The notes beneath the pieces were generated by a model that was not told where the DNA came from, did not search any database, and was given only the letters and a program-made list of their open reading frames with translations. This document shows positions 1 to 7,048 of a stretch of 16,614 bases of DNA, in pieces. Position numbers and translations under genes: made by a program. The stretch's first letter is position 1. Each line of letters starts with the position of its first letter. The stretch is from JASLCR01 sp046462475 (GTDB lineage Bacteria > Patescibacteriota > Saccharimonadia > Saccharimonadales > Saccharimonadaceae): the NCBI GenBank assembly GCA_046462475.1, contig JBKGVB010000017.1, positions 1-16,614 on the forward strand, read 5' to 3'.

Positions 1-131
1 TATACCGTCTTGATGGCCTCGCGGCGCTCCTTGTTGCGCTGCTTGAGCTTGTCGAGACGGGCCTCGACGAGGATGCGACGACGCGCCCGAGAACTGAGCT
101 GATCGATTACTTTCGGGTTGACGGTTGTCAC
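1..131 (-). CDS. Hypothetical short basic protein, 5' end only (runs off the window)
   Basis: The reading frame opens on the minus strand with GTG at 131 and is still open at base 1, giving 43 residues that begin MTTVNPKVIDQLSS. A strong Shine-Dalgarno sequence, AAAGGAGGTGG (about 137-147), lies 6 nt upstream of the GTG, and a consensus-like promoter lies further upstream, so this is a real start. The visible part is rich in Arg, Lys and Glu (RARRRILVEARLDKLKQRNK and on) and probably forms a charged helix. There is no hydrophobic segment. I do not recognise the family and the C-terminus lies outside the window. It is transcribed divergently from the reductase/cupredoxin genes. Confidence 0.7.
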   Translation of the reverse strand, partial: MTTVNPKVIDQLSSRARRRILVEARLDKLKQRNKERREAIKTV

Positions 132-171
132 GCCAACCACCTCCTTTTTCGAATTGTTGAAGAGCGTAGTT

Positions 172-200
172 ATTATACAATTTTACTTTTGATAAGTAAA
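172..200 (-). promoter_or_regulatory. Promoter of the minus-strand gene at 131
   Basis: On the minus strand a -35 TTTACT (195-200) and a -10 TATAAT (172-177) are separated by exactly 17 bp. The predicted start of transcription is near 165, leaving a leader of about 34 nt that carries the AAAGGAGG ribosome-binding site of the gene starting at 131. Confidence 0.65.
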
Positions 201-223
201 CTATCTACTGGTAAACAAAAGCG

Positions 224-229
224 TATAAT
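224..229 (+). promoter_or_regulatory. -10 box of the 253-1619 gene run
   Basis: A perfect TATAAT lies about 24 bp before the GTG at 253. No convincing -35 hexamer is seen 16-18 bp upstream. The predicted leader is about 17 nt and holds only a weak ribosome-binding site (GGAG touching the start codon). Confidence 0.5.
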
Positions 230-252
230 AAGATATATGAAAGCAGGTCGGA

Positions 253-900
253 GTGAATAGGGAGGGTGCATTCGAGCGAGTACGCTGGGCGCTTGGAATT
301 GGACTTAGTGTATTTCTCATTGTGGTGTGGTTTTACGATCGCCAGGCAACCAACCATGGCAGCTGGTCGCTTTACGATATTTTCCCCGTCTTTGGACTAC
401 TGGCATTTACCTTGATGTGGACACAATTTGCCCTCGGTGCACTACGTCGGCTATTGAAGATCGAGGCAAAACGCTCACAATACATGACCGTCACGGCGAC
501 TATCGTACTAGGTCTTTTACTTTCGCATGTTGGCCTACTGTGGTTTGCATTATGGCGAGATGGCTTCGGTCTGCCGCCTCAGAGTTATTTGACCGTGTAC
601 TCATACAAGCTACTCGCCGTACTGGCTGGAAGCTTCGGGCTGGCGGCGTTCTTAGTCTATGAGTTGAAGCGGTGGGTATATAAAAACGCTGCTTGGTGGA
701 AATATATCGAGTGGCTACAGATCGTAGCACTTGTAGCGATATTTTATCATTCGATGGAGCTTGGGCGAGAAGTACGACTGGAGTGGTTCCGAGTACTGTG
801 GTGGGTGCTTATTGTCACGCTTGTCGGAAGTGCCGTGTATAATTATGCATACGATTACAGAAATAAACTGAAGGGGGAAGAGCGTGGCGTCAAAGAATAG
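253..900 (+). CDS. Ferric-reductase-like / YedZ-like integral membrane protein
   Basis: A 215-residue protein with about six hydrophobic segments (roughly 12-28, 40-63, 78-100, 117-136, 152-168, 179-196). The arrangement resembles the ferric-reductase-like transmembrane domain (YedZ/MsrQ and NADPH-oxidase relatives), which binds b-type haem through paired histidines and passes electrons across the membrane. His92 (LLLSHVGLLW) and His166 (IFYHSMELG) sit in helices where haem ligands are expected. The position that usually carries the first His of the last pair appears to be Glu153 in WKYIEWLQ, so haem binding is uncertain or limited to one site. No flavin or NAD domain is present. The GTG start lacks a strong ribosome-binding site. 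The stop overlaps the cupredoxin gene by 17 nt, which suggests co-translation and a shared redox role. The family call is by pattern only. Confidence 0.6.
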   Translation: MNREGAFERVRWALGIGLSVFLIVVWFYDRQATNHGSWSLYDIFPVFGLLAFTLMWTQFALGALRRLLKIEAKRSQYMTVTATIVLGLLLSHVGLLWFALWRDGFGLPPQSYLTVYSYKLLAVLAGSFGLAAFLVYELKRWVYKNAAWWKYIEWLQIVALVAIFYHSMELGREVRLEWFRVLWWVLIVTLVGSAVYNYAYDYRNKLKGEERGVKE

Positions 901-1315
901 TGGAGCTGTATGGATTATTGCGGCTGCGGTTGCAGTGTTGCTTATCGGTGGAGGTACTTATTGGATTATCCATCAGTCATCTCAGACTCAGCAGAAAAAG
1001 ACCGCATCTGATAAAACTTCTCAGCAAGCAGATCACGGCGCATCTGCAACGGTGACGATCGTGTATGGTAATAGCGGATTTCCATCGGAAACCTTCATGG
1101 TGAAGGCTGGGGGGGCGGTGACAGTCAAGAATGATTCAAATCACGATCTGGAATTCTCTTCAGGTCCTCATCCGACCCATACCGAAGAAACGGAGCTTAA
1201 CATGGGCGTACTCCATCCAGGGGAATCGGGCTCATTTAAGGTAACAAAAGTTGGTACATGGGGCTTTCATAACCACTTCAAGGAAGAAGATACCGGAAGC
1301 TTGATGGTAATGTAG
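884..1315 (+). CDS. Membrane-anchored cupredoxin-domain protein
   Basis: A 143-residue protein. Residues 8-28 form an uncleaved N-terminal membrane anchor (AVWIIAAAVAVLLIGGGTYW), residues 30-52 a polar Q/K/S/T linker, and residues 54-143 a cupredoxin beta-sandwich facing outwards. Candidate metal ligands are His96 and His99 (SGPHPTHTEE) and His129/His131 in the C-terminal loop (GTWGFHNHFKEEDTGSLMV). That loop aligns with the C-x-H-x-M copper loop of classical cupredoxins, but Cys is replaced by His/Asn, so a blue type-1 site is not expected. A His-rich copper or other metal site is more likely. The GTG start at 884 has a good purine-rich site (AAGGGGGAAG) and overlaps the membrane-protein gene. 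Together they may form a small extracytoplasmic electron or metal handling pair; that is inference. Confidence 0.85.
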   Translation: MASKNSGAVWIIAAAVAVLLIGGGTYWIIHQSSQTQQKKTASDKTSQQADHGASATVTIVYGNSGFPSETFMVKAGGAVTVKNDSNHDLEFSSGPHPTHTEETELNMGVLHPGESGSFKVTKVGTWGFHNHFKEEDTGSLMVM

Positions 1316-1316
1316 C

Positions 1317-1619
1317 ATGCAGGCAATTTGGAATGATACTGTCATCGCGGAAGCTACAAAGGACGATCTCATTCGGATCGAGGGTAACTGGTACTTTCCA
1401 CCTGAAAGTATCAAAGAAGAGTTCTTGCGGCCAAGCGATCATCACACCACATGTTTTTGGAAGGGCGAGGCGAGCTACTACGATATTGTTGTTGACGGTC
1501 AGACGAACGAGTACGGCGCATGGTATTATCCAGCTCCGAAAGAGGAGTCTATTCCTCGGGTGAAGAAGGATTTTACGGATTATGTAGCATTTTGGAATGG
1601 TGTCATCGTAAAGGAATAG
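1317..1619 (+). CDS. DUF427 domain protein
   Basis: A 100-residue protein that is one complete DUF427 domain. The family hallmarks are all visible: AIWNDTVIAEA at the start, IEGNWYFPPESI (about 21-33), a HHTTCFWKGEASYYDI segment (about 42-57), GAWYYPAPKEE (about 68-77) and a closing DYVAFWNGVIVKE. DUF427 proteins are small soluble beta-rich proteins of unknown biochemical function found across bacteria and fungi. The ATG begins one base after the cupredoxin stop, so it is probably the last gene of the same transcript. No good ribosome-binding site is seen, consistent with translational coupling. It ends 11 bp from the stop of a convergent gene, with no obvious terminator between them. Confidence 0.93.
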   Translation: MQAIWNDTVIAEATKDDLIRIEGNWYFPPESIKEEFLRPSDHHTTCFWKGEASYYDIVVDGQTNEYGAWYYPAPKEESIPRVKKDFTDYVAFWNGVIVKE

Positions 1620-1630
1620 ACAGGGGGTCC

Positions 1631-2296
1631 TTATAAACCAAGGATACCGACTGATCGTGCGATCACAAGGGCAAGGGTGAACAGTGATATCATCGCCTGA
1701 GCGGCTAGCAGCAACTTGGCATGCCTGGTCAGTGGGTTGGCGCTGAGTGTTGCACCGTTGACTGAATTGATAATAGAAATATAGAGATAATCGATAAATT
1801 CTGGTCGCCAGTCTGGATATTCGTGTGGCATGCTTTGCTGGGTGAAATGGAAGTCTTTGTCGGCTTTGGTCCACTGATGATCGGTGAGGGCCGGGCTGTC
1901 GATCTCCCAATACCAAAGAGCAAATACTATGACATTTGTAAGGAAGATTGCCAGCGCGCTACCAAGGAGTGCTGTACCGTGTACGACGTTACCCTGAAGG
2001 AGTGCATAAATGACGAGGCCAAATGAGGCAAAGTTTGCCAAGGTAACAAATGCAATGAGAAGAGTAGCGACAGCATGCTGTATTTTGCGTCCTCGTGTTC
2101 TTTTGAATCCGGAGGAGAATCCAAGCACCAGGCCAAGCACTAGCTCGATCAGGATGATGACGTACTGCACCTCAGAAAATACATGGTTATTGATAAGCCA
2201 GACTACTACCTGGAGTCCGATGGCAATGAAAAGCGCGACTTGCGCCTCTATGAGCTCTGTGCGCGACGGGGCGACGGGGTCACTATGTAATAACAT
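1631..2296 (-). CDS. Polytopic membrane protein of unknown function
   Basis: A 221-residue protein starting MLLHSDPVAPSRTELIEAQ. Hydrophobic helices fall at about 18-36, 43-61, 76-97, 105-128 and 197-217. Between the fourth and last helices is a conserved-looking block: ALWYWEID, then DKDFHFTQQ, then YPDWRPEFIDYLYISIINS, then PLTRHAKLLLAAQAMISL and VIARSVGIL. This W-Y-W-E-D ... F-x-D-Y-L-Y-x-S ... P-L-T-x-x-A-K layout recurs in uncharacterised bacterial membrane proteins, and the last two helices loosely recall a two-helix ion-channel pore, but no selectivity filter is evident. The frame is open further upstream to 2374, but the ATG at 2296 is preferred because an extended -10 box lies 6 nt upstream, implying a leaderless message, and no ribosome-binding site serves the longer form. 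Confidence 0.7.
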   Translation of the reverse strand: MLLHSDPVAPSRTELIEAQVALFIAIGLQVVVWLINNHVFSEVQYVIILIELVLGLVLGFSSGFKRTRGRKIQHAVATLLIAFVTLANFASFGLVIYALLQGNVVHGTALLGSALAIFLTNVIVFALWYWEIDSPALTDHQWTKADKDFHFTQQSMPHEYPDWRPEFIDYLYISIINSVNGATLSANPLTRHAKLLLAAQAMISLFTLALVIARSVGILGL

Positions 2297-2302
2297 ACAT
2301 TT

Positions 2303-2311
2303 ATGATACCA
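2303..2311 (-). promoter_or_regulatory. Extended -10 promoter for a leaderless transcript
   Basis: The minus strand reads TGGTATCAT (2311 to 2303), a TGn extended -10 (TATCAT). The ATG at 2296 begins 7 nt after the end of the box, exactly where transcription should start, so the mRNA would have essentially no leader. Confidence 0.55.
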
Positions 2312-2349
2312 CGAGGCTGCGAGAGGGCGATGCGGCACGGCACTTGCTG

Positions 2350-2355
2350 TATACT
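2350..2355 (+). promoter_or_regulatory. -10 box for the Pif1-like helicase, probably leaderless
   Basis: TATACT (2350-2355) is followed by TTGAAGT and the ATG at 2363, so the expected transcription start falls on or next to the start codon. There is no ribosome-binding site. It is divergent from, and about 40 bp from, the promoter at 2303-2311. Confidence 0.5.
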
Positions 2356-2362
2356 TGAAGTA

Positions 2363-3883
2363 ATGGATCAACAACTTGCACTAGAGATCATGCTCGATGG
2401 TCAGAATGTATTTCTGACGGGAGCAGCAGGGTCGGGAAAGACGTATATACTGAATCAGTTTATCCGACTAGCAAAGTCGGAAGGCAAGCATGTTTCGGTG
2501 ACGGCTACAACAGGACTTGCCGCGTCCCACCTGGGCGGTACGACTATTCATAGTTGGAGCGGCATTGGTATATACGATGAGCTGCCGGGTAATTTCGCGG
2601 ATGGTATTTCGAAAGGTCGGCGTGAGATTATTGAAAAAACGGACGTCCTTATTATTGATGAGATATCGATGCTGCATGATTATCGGCTCGATATGGTGGA
2701 TGTTGTCTGCCGCTCGGTGCGAGACGAACCTGACGCACCGTTTGGTGGAATACAGGTGATCATGAGTGGAGATTTCTTCCAGCTGCCGCCAATTAATCGT
2801 AATGATGCACGTGACGGACAATTTGTCGTAGAGAGTAATGCATGGCGCGAGCTTGATCCGGTAATTTGCTACCTGGGAGAGCAACACCGTCAGGATGACG
2901 AGCAGCTACTAGGGATCCTCGATGCGTTGCGCGCAGGGGACGTTCGACGTGGTCACGCGGAAGCATTGCTGGAGCGCGTTGAGATTCAGCCATCACCTGA
3001 TGAACAAATGACAGAACTTCATACAACAAATGTTGATGTGGATGTATTGAACGAGCGAAAACTCGCCGAGATAGATGGCGACGAGGTGCATTTCGCACAG
3101 GTAACTACGGGTGCCGCAAATTATGTAGAGAATTTGCAACGCTCGGTGCTGGCGCCGCAAGTGCTGAAGCTGAAAGTTGGCGCGCTCGTGATGGCGGTAA
3201 AGAATAGTCCAGAGCGCAAGTATGTGAATGGTAGCTTGGGTGAGGTGATTGAGTTTGAACGTGGTACGGAATATCCTGTCGTTGAGTTTTCAAATGGCAA
3301 GGTAGTGACAATGCAGCCCGACACATGGGAGCTGCGCGATGGAGATAAAAAGCGTGCTTCAATCTCACAGATTCCTCTGCGCCTAGCGTGGGCTATTACG
3401 ATTCACAAAAGCCAAGGTATGACTCTTGATCGAGCGCGGATTGACCTTAGAAAAGCATTTGTTGAAGGTATGGGATATGTGGCGCTCAGCCGGGTAAAAA
3501 ACTTATACAATCTCTATCTGCACGGGATTAATCAGATGGCGCTGCGTGTCAGTCCGGTGGCGCTGGAGATCGATACGCTGCTGCAAAACAGGGCGGCAAG
3601 TGATGCAAAAACCTATGCTCATCTTCGTCAAAATAGCGAAAAGCGTGCGAAGCTGCCGCAAAAAAAGACTGCAGGATCAGGATCGTGGCAGGATAAGATT
3701 GCGAAAATGCGCGAGACGTATCCCAATGCTTATAAACCATGGCAAAAATCTGATGACGATCTGCTCAAGCAGGAATTTCATAACGGGGCTGCGATCAAGG
3801 AATTATCTGAAAAACTAGGACGACATGAGGGAAGTGTCAAAATGCGCTTGCAAAAGCATTTTGGCGAAGACGTAGTACAATAG
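2363..3883 (+). CDS. Pif1/RecD-like SF1 DNA helicase with C-terminal helix-turn-helix-like domain
   Basis: A 506-residue ATP-driven DNA helicase of the Pif1 family, which moves 5' to 3' and resolves structured DNA. Walker A is GAAGSGKT (20-27). A TATTGLAASHLGGTTIHSW motif follows (47-65), then Walker B VLIIDEISML (95-104), GGIQVIMSGDFFQLPPI, an EQHRQ motif, and late in the protein AITIHKSQGMTLD and GYVALSRVKNLYNLYL, the helicase motifs V-VI region. After a Lys-rich linker (about 425-447) the last 55 residues (PWQKSDDDLLKQEF ... IKELSEKLGRHEGSVKMRLQKHF) resemble a small helix-turn-helix or Myb-like DNA-binding domain. The open frame extends upstream to 2303, but Met at 2363 is chosen because a -10 box lies just upstream and the first Pif1 helix begins there. 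Confidence 0.93.
   Translation: MDQQLALEIMLDGQNVFLTGAAGSGKTYILNQFIRLAKSEGKHVSVTATTGLAASHLGGTTIHSWSGIGIYDELPGNFADGISKGRREIIEKTDVLIIDEISMLHDYRLDMVDVVCRSVRDEPDAPFGGIQVIMSGDFFQLPPINRNDARDGQFVVESNAWRELDPVICYLGEQHRQDDEQLLGILDALRAGDVRRGHAEALLERVEIQPSPDEQMTELHTTNVDVDVLNERKLAEIDGDEVHFAQVTTGAANYVENLQRSVLAPQVLKLKVGALVMAVKNSPERKYVNGSLGEVIEFERGTEYPVVEFSNGKVVTMQPDTWELRDGDKKRASISQIPLRLAWAITIHKSQGMTLDRARIDLRKAFVEGMGYVALSRVKNLYNLYLHGINQMALRVSPVALEIDTLLQNRAASDAKTYAHLRQNSEKRAKLPQKKTAGSGSWQDKIAKMRETYPNAYKPWQKSDDDLLKQEFHNGAAIKELSEKLGRHEGSVKMRLQKHFGEDVVQ
3876..3881 (+). promoter_or_regulatory. -10 box for the GH1 gene inside the end of the helicase gene
   Basis: TACAAT (3876-3881) overlaps the last codons and first stop base of the helicase gene. 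The GH1 ATG is 13 nt downstream of the box end, predicting a leader of only about 5-6 nt. No Shine-Dalgarno sequence is visible, so near-leaderless translation is likely. No clear -35 is seen. Confidence 0.45.
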
Positions 3884-3893
3884 ATAAAGACGT

Positions 3894-5150
3894 ATGCCAC
3901 AAGCAACAAAGCCAAAATTTTCAAAGAGATTTCTCTGGGGCGCCTCAATCGCCGCACATCAGGTTGAGGGGAATGCGCATAATCAGTGGACCGAGTGGGA
4001 GCATGAAAGTGCTAAGACAAATGCAGCCCGCGCGGAGTATCAGTATAACGATCTTGATTCTTGGCCAGAAATAAAACACGACGCGAAGAAGCCTCAAAAT
4101 TATATCTCAGGCCGCTCAACTGAACATTACGAGCGGTACGAAGAAGACTTTGATATTGCAAAAAAGCTTCGCTTGAATGCACTCCGATTCAGTATAGAAT
4201 GGTCGCGCATCGAGCCTCGAGAGGGCGCCTGGGATGTGACGGCGATTGAACATTATCGTCAGTATATCGCCAGTCTCAAGGCCCGCAATATTGAGCCAAT
4301 GATGACGTTGCTTCACTTTACATTGCCGACATGGTTCGCCGAGAAGGGCGGTTTTGAAAGACGCTCCAACGTAAAGTACTTTCTTCGGTATGTCGAGAAA
4401 ATGATCGGAGAGCTTGGCAAAGATATTAAATACATCATCACGATCAATGAGCCAGAAGTATACGCGACCGAGAGCTACTATCTGGGAAATTGGCCGCCGC
4501 AGGTCCAGAGTAAATGGCTGTGGTGGAAAGTTGTGAGGAATCAGCTATATGCGCATAGAAAAGCAGCAAAGTTGATTCATGCCGTGGGCAGGCGATACAA
4601 AGTATCGATTGCCAAAAATTCCGCATATTTTTATGCTGGTGATGATGCCTGGCTTACCAGAGTGAGTGCGCACGTGGCGCAGTATTTTCAAGACGACTAC
4701 TTTTTGAAAAAAGCGTACAGGTACTGTGATTTTATAGGAGTAAATTATTATTTCTCCAATCGTGTGTATGGATACCGCATCCATAATCCAGATAAGCAGG
4801 TGAGTGATCTCGGCTGGGATATGCAGCCTGAGAATCTTCAGTATGTTTTGGAGCGACTGCACCAAAAATACAAGCTGCCATTGATTGTGACGGAAAATGG
4901 CCTCGCGGATATGGGAGATGCGAAACGAAAATGGTGGCTCGGTAAGACAATATTAGCGCTGCAGAGTGCACTTGAAGAAGGGGTGCCAGTCCTCGGATAT
5001 TTTCACTGGAGCCTGATCGACAATTTTGAATGGGCGCACGGCAAGTGGCCGCGATTTGGATTGGTGGAAATTGATTATCAGACAATGGAGCGCCGAATTC
5101 GACCAAGTGCAGTATGGTTGGCACGAATATTGAAGCGATTACAGGAGTAA
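3894..5150 (+). CDS. Glycoside hydrolase family 1 beta-glycosidase
   Basis: A 418-residue, complete GH1 (beta/alpha)8 barrel enzyme that hydrolyses beta-linked glucosides or galactosides with retention of configuration. The N-terminal signature FLWGASIAAHQVEGN (13-27) with NQWTEWE is present. The acid/base glutamate is Glu186 in TINEPE and the nucleophile is Glu334 in IVTENGLAD. Substrate-binding residues are seen in NYYFSNR (about 284-290) and in HWSLIDNFEWAHGK (371-384), where the W-x-x-x-D-N-F-E-W motif is intact. There is no signal peptide, so it is cytoplasmic. It is slightly shorter than typical (about 440-470) and nearest in style to small archaeal or CPR enzymes. Its stop codon overlaps the ribosome-binding site (GGAG) of the next gene. 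The natural substrate cannot be read from the sequence. Confidence 0.95.
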   Translation: MPQATKPKFSKRFLWGASIAAHQVEGNAHNQWTEWEHESAKTNAARAEYQYNDLDSWPEIKHDAKKPQNYISGRSTEHYERYEEDFDIAKKLRLNALRFSIEWSRIEPREGAWDVTAIEHYRQYIASLKARNIEPMMTLLHFTLPTWFAEKGGFERRSNVKYFLRYVEKMIGELGKDIKYIITINEPEVYATESYYLGNWPPQVQSKWLWWKVVRNQLYAHRKAAKLIHAVGRRYKVSIAKNSAYFYAGDDAWLTRVSAHVAQYFQDDYFLKKAYRYCDFIGVNYYFSNRVYGYRIHNPDKQVSDLGWDMQPENLQYVLERLHQKYKLPLIVTENGLADMGDAKRKWWLGKTILALQSALEEGVPVLGYFHWSLIDNFEWAHGKWPRFGLVEIDYQTMERRIRPSAVWLARILKRLQE

Positions 5151-5155
5151 AAACG

Positions 5156-6154
5156 ATGGACAGAATTGGAGCAAAAATAGTTGTTATCGGTGGTGGGACG
5201 GGAAGTTTTACGTTGCTTCGGAGCCTAAAAAACTACTCACGCGCGATTACGGCGTTGGTAAATATGGCCGACGATGGAGGCTCTACTGGAACATTGCGCG
5301 ATGAACTGGGCGTTTTGCCGCCTGGTGATGTGAGGCAGTGCCTTGTGGCACTTTCGGAGTCGGAGCGCGTGCGTGACTTGTTTAATTATCGATTTGAAGA
5401 GGGGAGTTTGTCGGGCCATGCTTTTGGCAATCTATTTCTCAGCGCGCTCGAAAAGATGACGGGAAGTTTTGGTGCGGCTGTAGAGACGGCGAGCGAAGTC
5501 CTCAATATAGTTGGACGAGTTGAGCCAGTTACGCTCGATCAAGTGACGCTGATGATGAAGGATGCCGATGGCAATGTGACAAAAGGTGAATTTGAGATTG
5601 GGCATACGGATTTTGGCGACGCGAAGCGTCCGCAGATGTGGCTTGAGCCGACACCGACTTTGAATCCTCGAGCACGAGAGGCAATTTTGGCAGCTGACCT
5701 GGTGGTAATTGCACCGGGCAATATGTATGGTAGCCTAGCGCCTGCACTGATTGTGCCTGGTATGAGCGAAGCCCTAAATCAGACAAAGGCAAAAAAGATC
5801 TATGTCTGCAATCTTGTGACAAAGCCAGGTCAGACCGATGGGTTTGATGTTGTCGACTTTGCTGATGAGATCGAGCGACTGGGTAATCTGACGCTCGACT
5901 ATGTCCTCTATAACAATAGGCAACCAAGTGCCGCCTTGCTCGAGGCATACGCCAAAGAGGGCGAATACGGCGTAGTGTTTGATAGAGAGAAGCTAGCGGG
6001 CAAGTCCTACGAGGCAATTGGTGGATCTTTTGTGTCAAATGAATTCACTGCGGCAAATTCCAGCACGTCTGACCCTATCGCAGCCATCCGTACATTGATT
6101 CGCCACGATCCCGATGCAATCGCCAGGGCCCTAATGAGAGTGTATTTTGAATAA
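5156..6154 (+). CDS. yvcK: YvcK/CofD-like protein (gluconeogenesis factor family)
   Basis: A 332-residue protein of the YvcK/CofD-like family. YvcK binds UDP-GlcNAc in Bacillus subtilis and is needed for growth and normal cell-wall synthesis on gluconeogenic carbon sources. The N-terminal nucleotide-binding loop is KIVVIGGGTGSFTLLRSLK (7-25). NMADDGGSTGTLRDELGVLP and PGDVRQCLVALS follow, then the FEEGSLSGHAFGNLFLSALEK block and later VVIAPGNMYGSLAPALIVPG, all typical of the family. The open frame reaches back to 5114, but the ATG at 5156 is chosen because AGGAG, overlapping the upstream stop, lies 8 nt before it. The stop and the next start overlap (TAATG), indicating coupling with the HAD gene. 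Its place just ahead of the dcw block fits a cell-wall role, though this is inference. Confidence 0.93.
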   Translation: MDRIGAKIVVIGGGTGSFTLLRSLKNYSRAITALVNMADDGGSTGTLRDELGVLPPGDVRQCLVALSESERVRDLFNYRFEEGSLSGHAFGNLFLSALEKMTGSFGAAVETASEVLNIVGRVEPVTLDQVTLMMKDADGNVTKGEFEIGHTDFGDAKRPQMWLEPTPTLNPRAREAILAADLVVIAPGNMYGSLAPALIVPGMSEALNQTKAKKIYVCNLVTKPGQTDGFDVVDFADEIERLGNLTLDYVLYNNRQPSAALLEAYAKEGEYGVVFDREKLAGKSYEAIGGSFVSNEFTAANSSTSDPIAAIRTLIRHDPDAIARALMRVYFE

Positions 6155-6822
6155 TGAGACGACTGTACGTTCTTGATTTTGACCGCACGCTCGGTGATAC
6201 GAATGCGCTCAACGATGCTTTGATCCGGCTTGTCGGTACGATGTATCCAGGGCTTGAGAAGGAGCTGCTCGGGCAGGTGCAAGCAGCCGAGCGTGATGGG
6301 GCGTCATTTGTAACGCTTGATGCGGTGCAAAACTTGCTGGAGCCGGAGGAGTATGCGCAGCTCTGCGAGAAGTTTCTTGAAAGTCAAAAAGATGATGAGT
6401 ATTTGCTTCCCGGAGCAAAAGCTCTACTGGAGTATATAGCCACGAATGGCTACGATGTACGGATTGTTTCTTACGGAGAGCCAGTGTGGCAGGAGCTTAA
6501 ATTACGCGCCAGCGGCCTGGCTGATAGCGTGCCATTCTTGATCGTTCCTAATCCCAGCAAGTCGGCTACCGTGCTTGAGTGGCGCCAGGATGATGGGACA
6601 TTTATAGTGCCTGGTGCAGAGCAACCTAGGCCGTACGATGAAGTGGTAATTGTCGACGACAAGGCGCGCGCCTTTGGAGTGTGGGATGAAGGCCTGGTGG
6701 GTTATTGGGTCAACTCTGGCGGGGAGTTGCTCCCTTCGCAGCAGGGTGAGGTGCCTGAGGGCGTTCGGACGGCTCGTTCGTTGCAAGAGGTTATTGCGAG
6801 TGAAGCGGCTAGAAGTGCGTAG
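6154..6822 (+). CDS. HAD-superfamily hydrolase
   Basis: A 222-residue haloacid-dehalogenase-like hydrolase, probably a small-molecule phosphatase. Motif I is LDFDRTLGDT, with Asp8 as nucleophile, Asp10 as general acid and Thr12. Motif II is in VRIVSYGEP (the Ser), and motif IV is in VVIVDDKARAFGVW with the two metal-binding Asp residues. The stretch between motif I and II (about residues 17-85) is a helical C1-type cap. Motif III lysine is not obvious; Lys at about 117 or 136 could serve. Substrate is unknown. The start ATG shares a base with the YvcK stop, so the two are translationally coupled. A stem-loop follows 34 nt after the stop. Confidence 0.88.
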   Translation: MRRLYVLDFDRTLGDTNALNDALIRLVGTMYPGLEKELLGQVQAAERDGASFVTLDAVQNLLEPEEYAQLCEKFLESQKDDEYLLPGAKALLEYIATNGYDVRIVSYGEPVWQELKLRASGLADSVPFLIVPNPSKSATVLEWRQDDGTFIVPGAEQPRPYDEVVIVDDKARAFGVWDEGLVGYWVNSGGELLPSQQGEVPEGVRTARSLQEVIASEAARSA

Positions 6823-6855
6823 TAGTATGCAGGGATAATCAAACGATACCTCTTG

Positions 6856-6880
6856 ATAAGGCGGCGCGTAGCCGCCTTAT
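6856..6880 (+). terminator. Strong stem-loop after the HAD gene
   Basis: ATAAGGCGGC (6856-6865) and GCCGCCTTAT (6871-6880) form a perfect 10-bp stem with a GCGTA loop. There is only a short T-rich tail (TTAG), so it is a weak Rho-independent terminator at best. It separates the helicase-to-HAD transcript from the mraZ promoter. Confidence 0.6.
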
Positions 6881-6907
6881 TAGTAGGCTTATCCCCAAAA
6901 ATGTGGA

Positions 6908-6986
6908 AAAGTGTGTCATTTACGAAAAAGTGTAAAAATGGGGGTTGCAGTGGGTAAAAGTGGAGTGTAGACTATGAGCAGTGGGT
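6908..6986 (+). promoter_or_regulatory. Probable MraZ operator: phased AGTG boxes
   Basis: AGTG(G/T) boxes begin at 6910, 6929, 6949, 6959 and 6980, spaced 19, 20, 10 and 21 bp, close to whole turns of the helix. An out-of-phase copy begins at 6964. Several read AAAGTGT or AAAGTGG (6908-6914, 6927-6933, 6957-6963) and two read GCAGTGGGT (6947-6955, 6978-6986). MraZ proteins are known to bind TGGG-type repeats in E. coli and AAAGTG-type repeats in Mollicutes just upstream of mraZ, and these boxes fit both. They surround the mraZ promoter, so autoregulation of the dcw cluster is inferred. Confidence 0.65.
6945..6973 (+). promoter_or_regulatory. mraZ promoter
   Basis: A -35 TTGCAG (6945-6950) and a -10 TAGACT (6968-6973) are separated by exactly 17 bp. 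The predicted transcription start is near 6980, giving a leader of about 69 nt rich in A and C. The promoter is embedded in the AGTG boxes. Confidence 0.65.
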
Positions 6987-7048
6987 TAGAAAAACAAACA
7001 ACCACAGCAAATTAAATCCACTCCGCGGATCACCATAGGGTTACCTCA

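Noticed and set aside
1823..2306. Plus-strand frames of 67 and 98 residues opposite the membrane-protein gene
   Set aside because: They lie antisense to a better supported gene with clear membrane helices, and have no recognisable domain.
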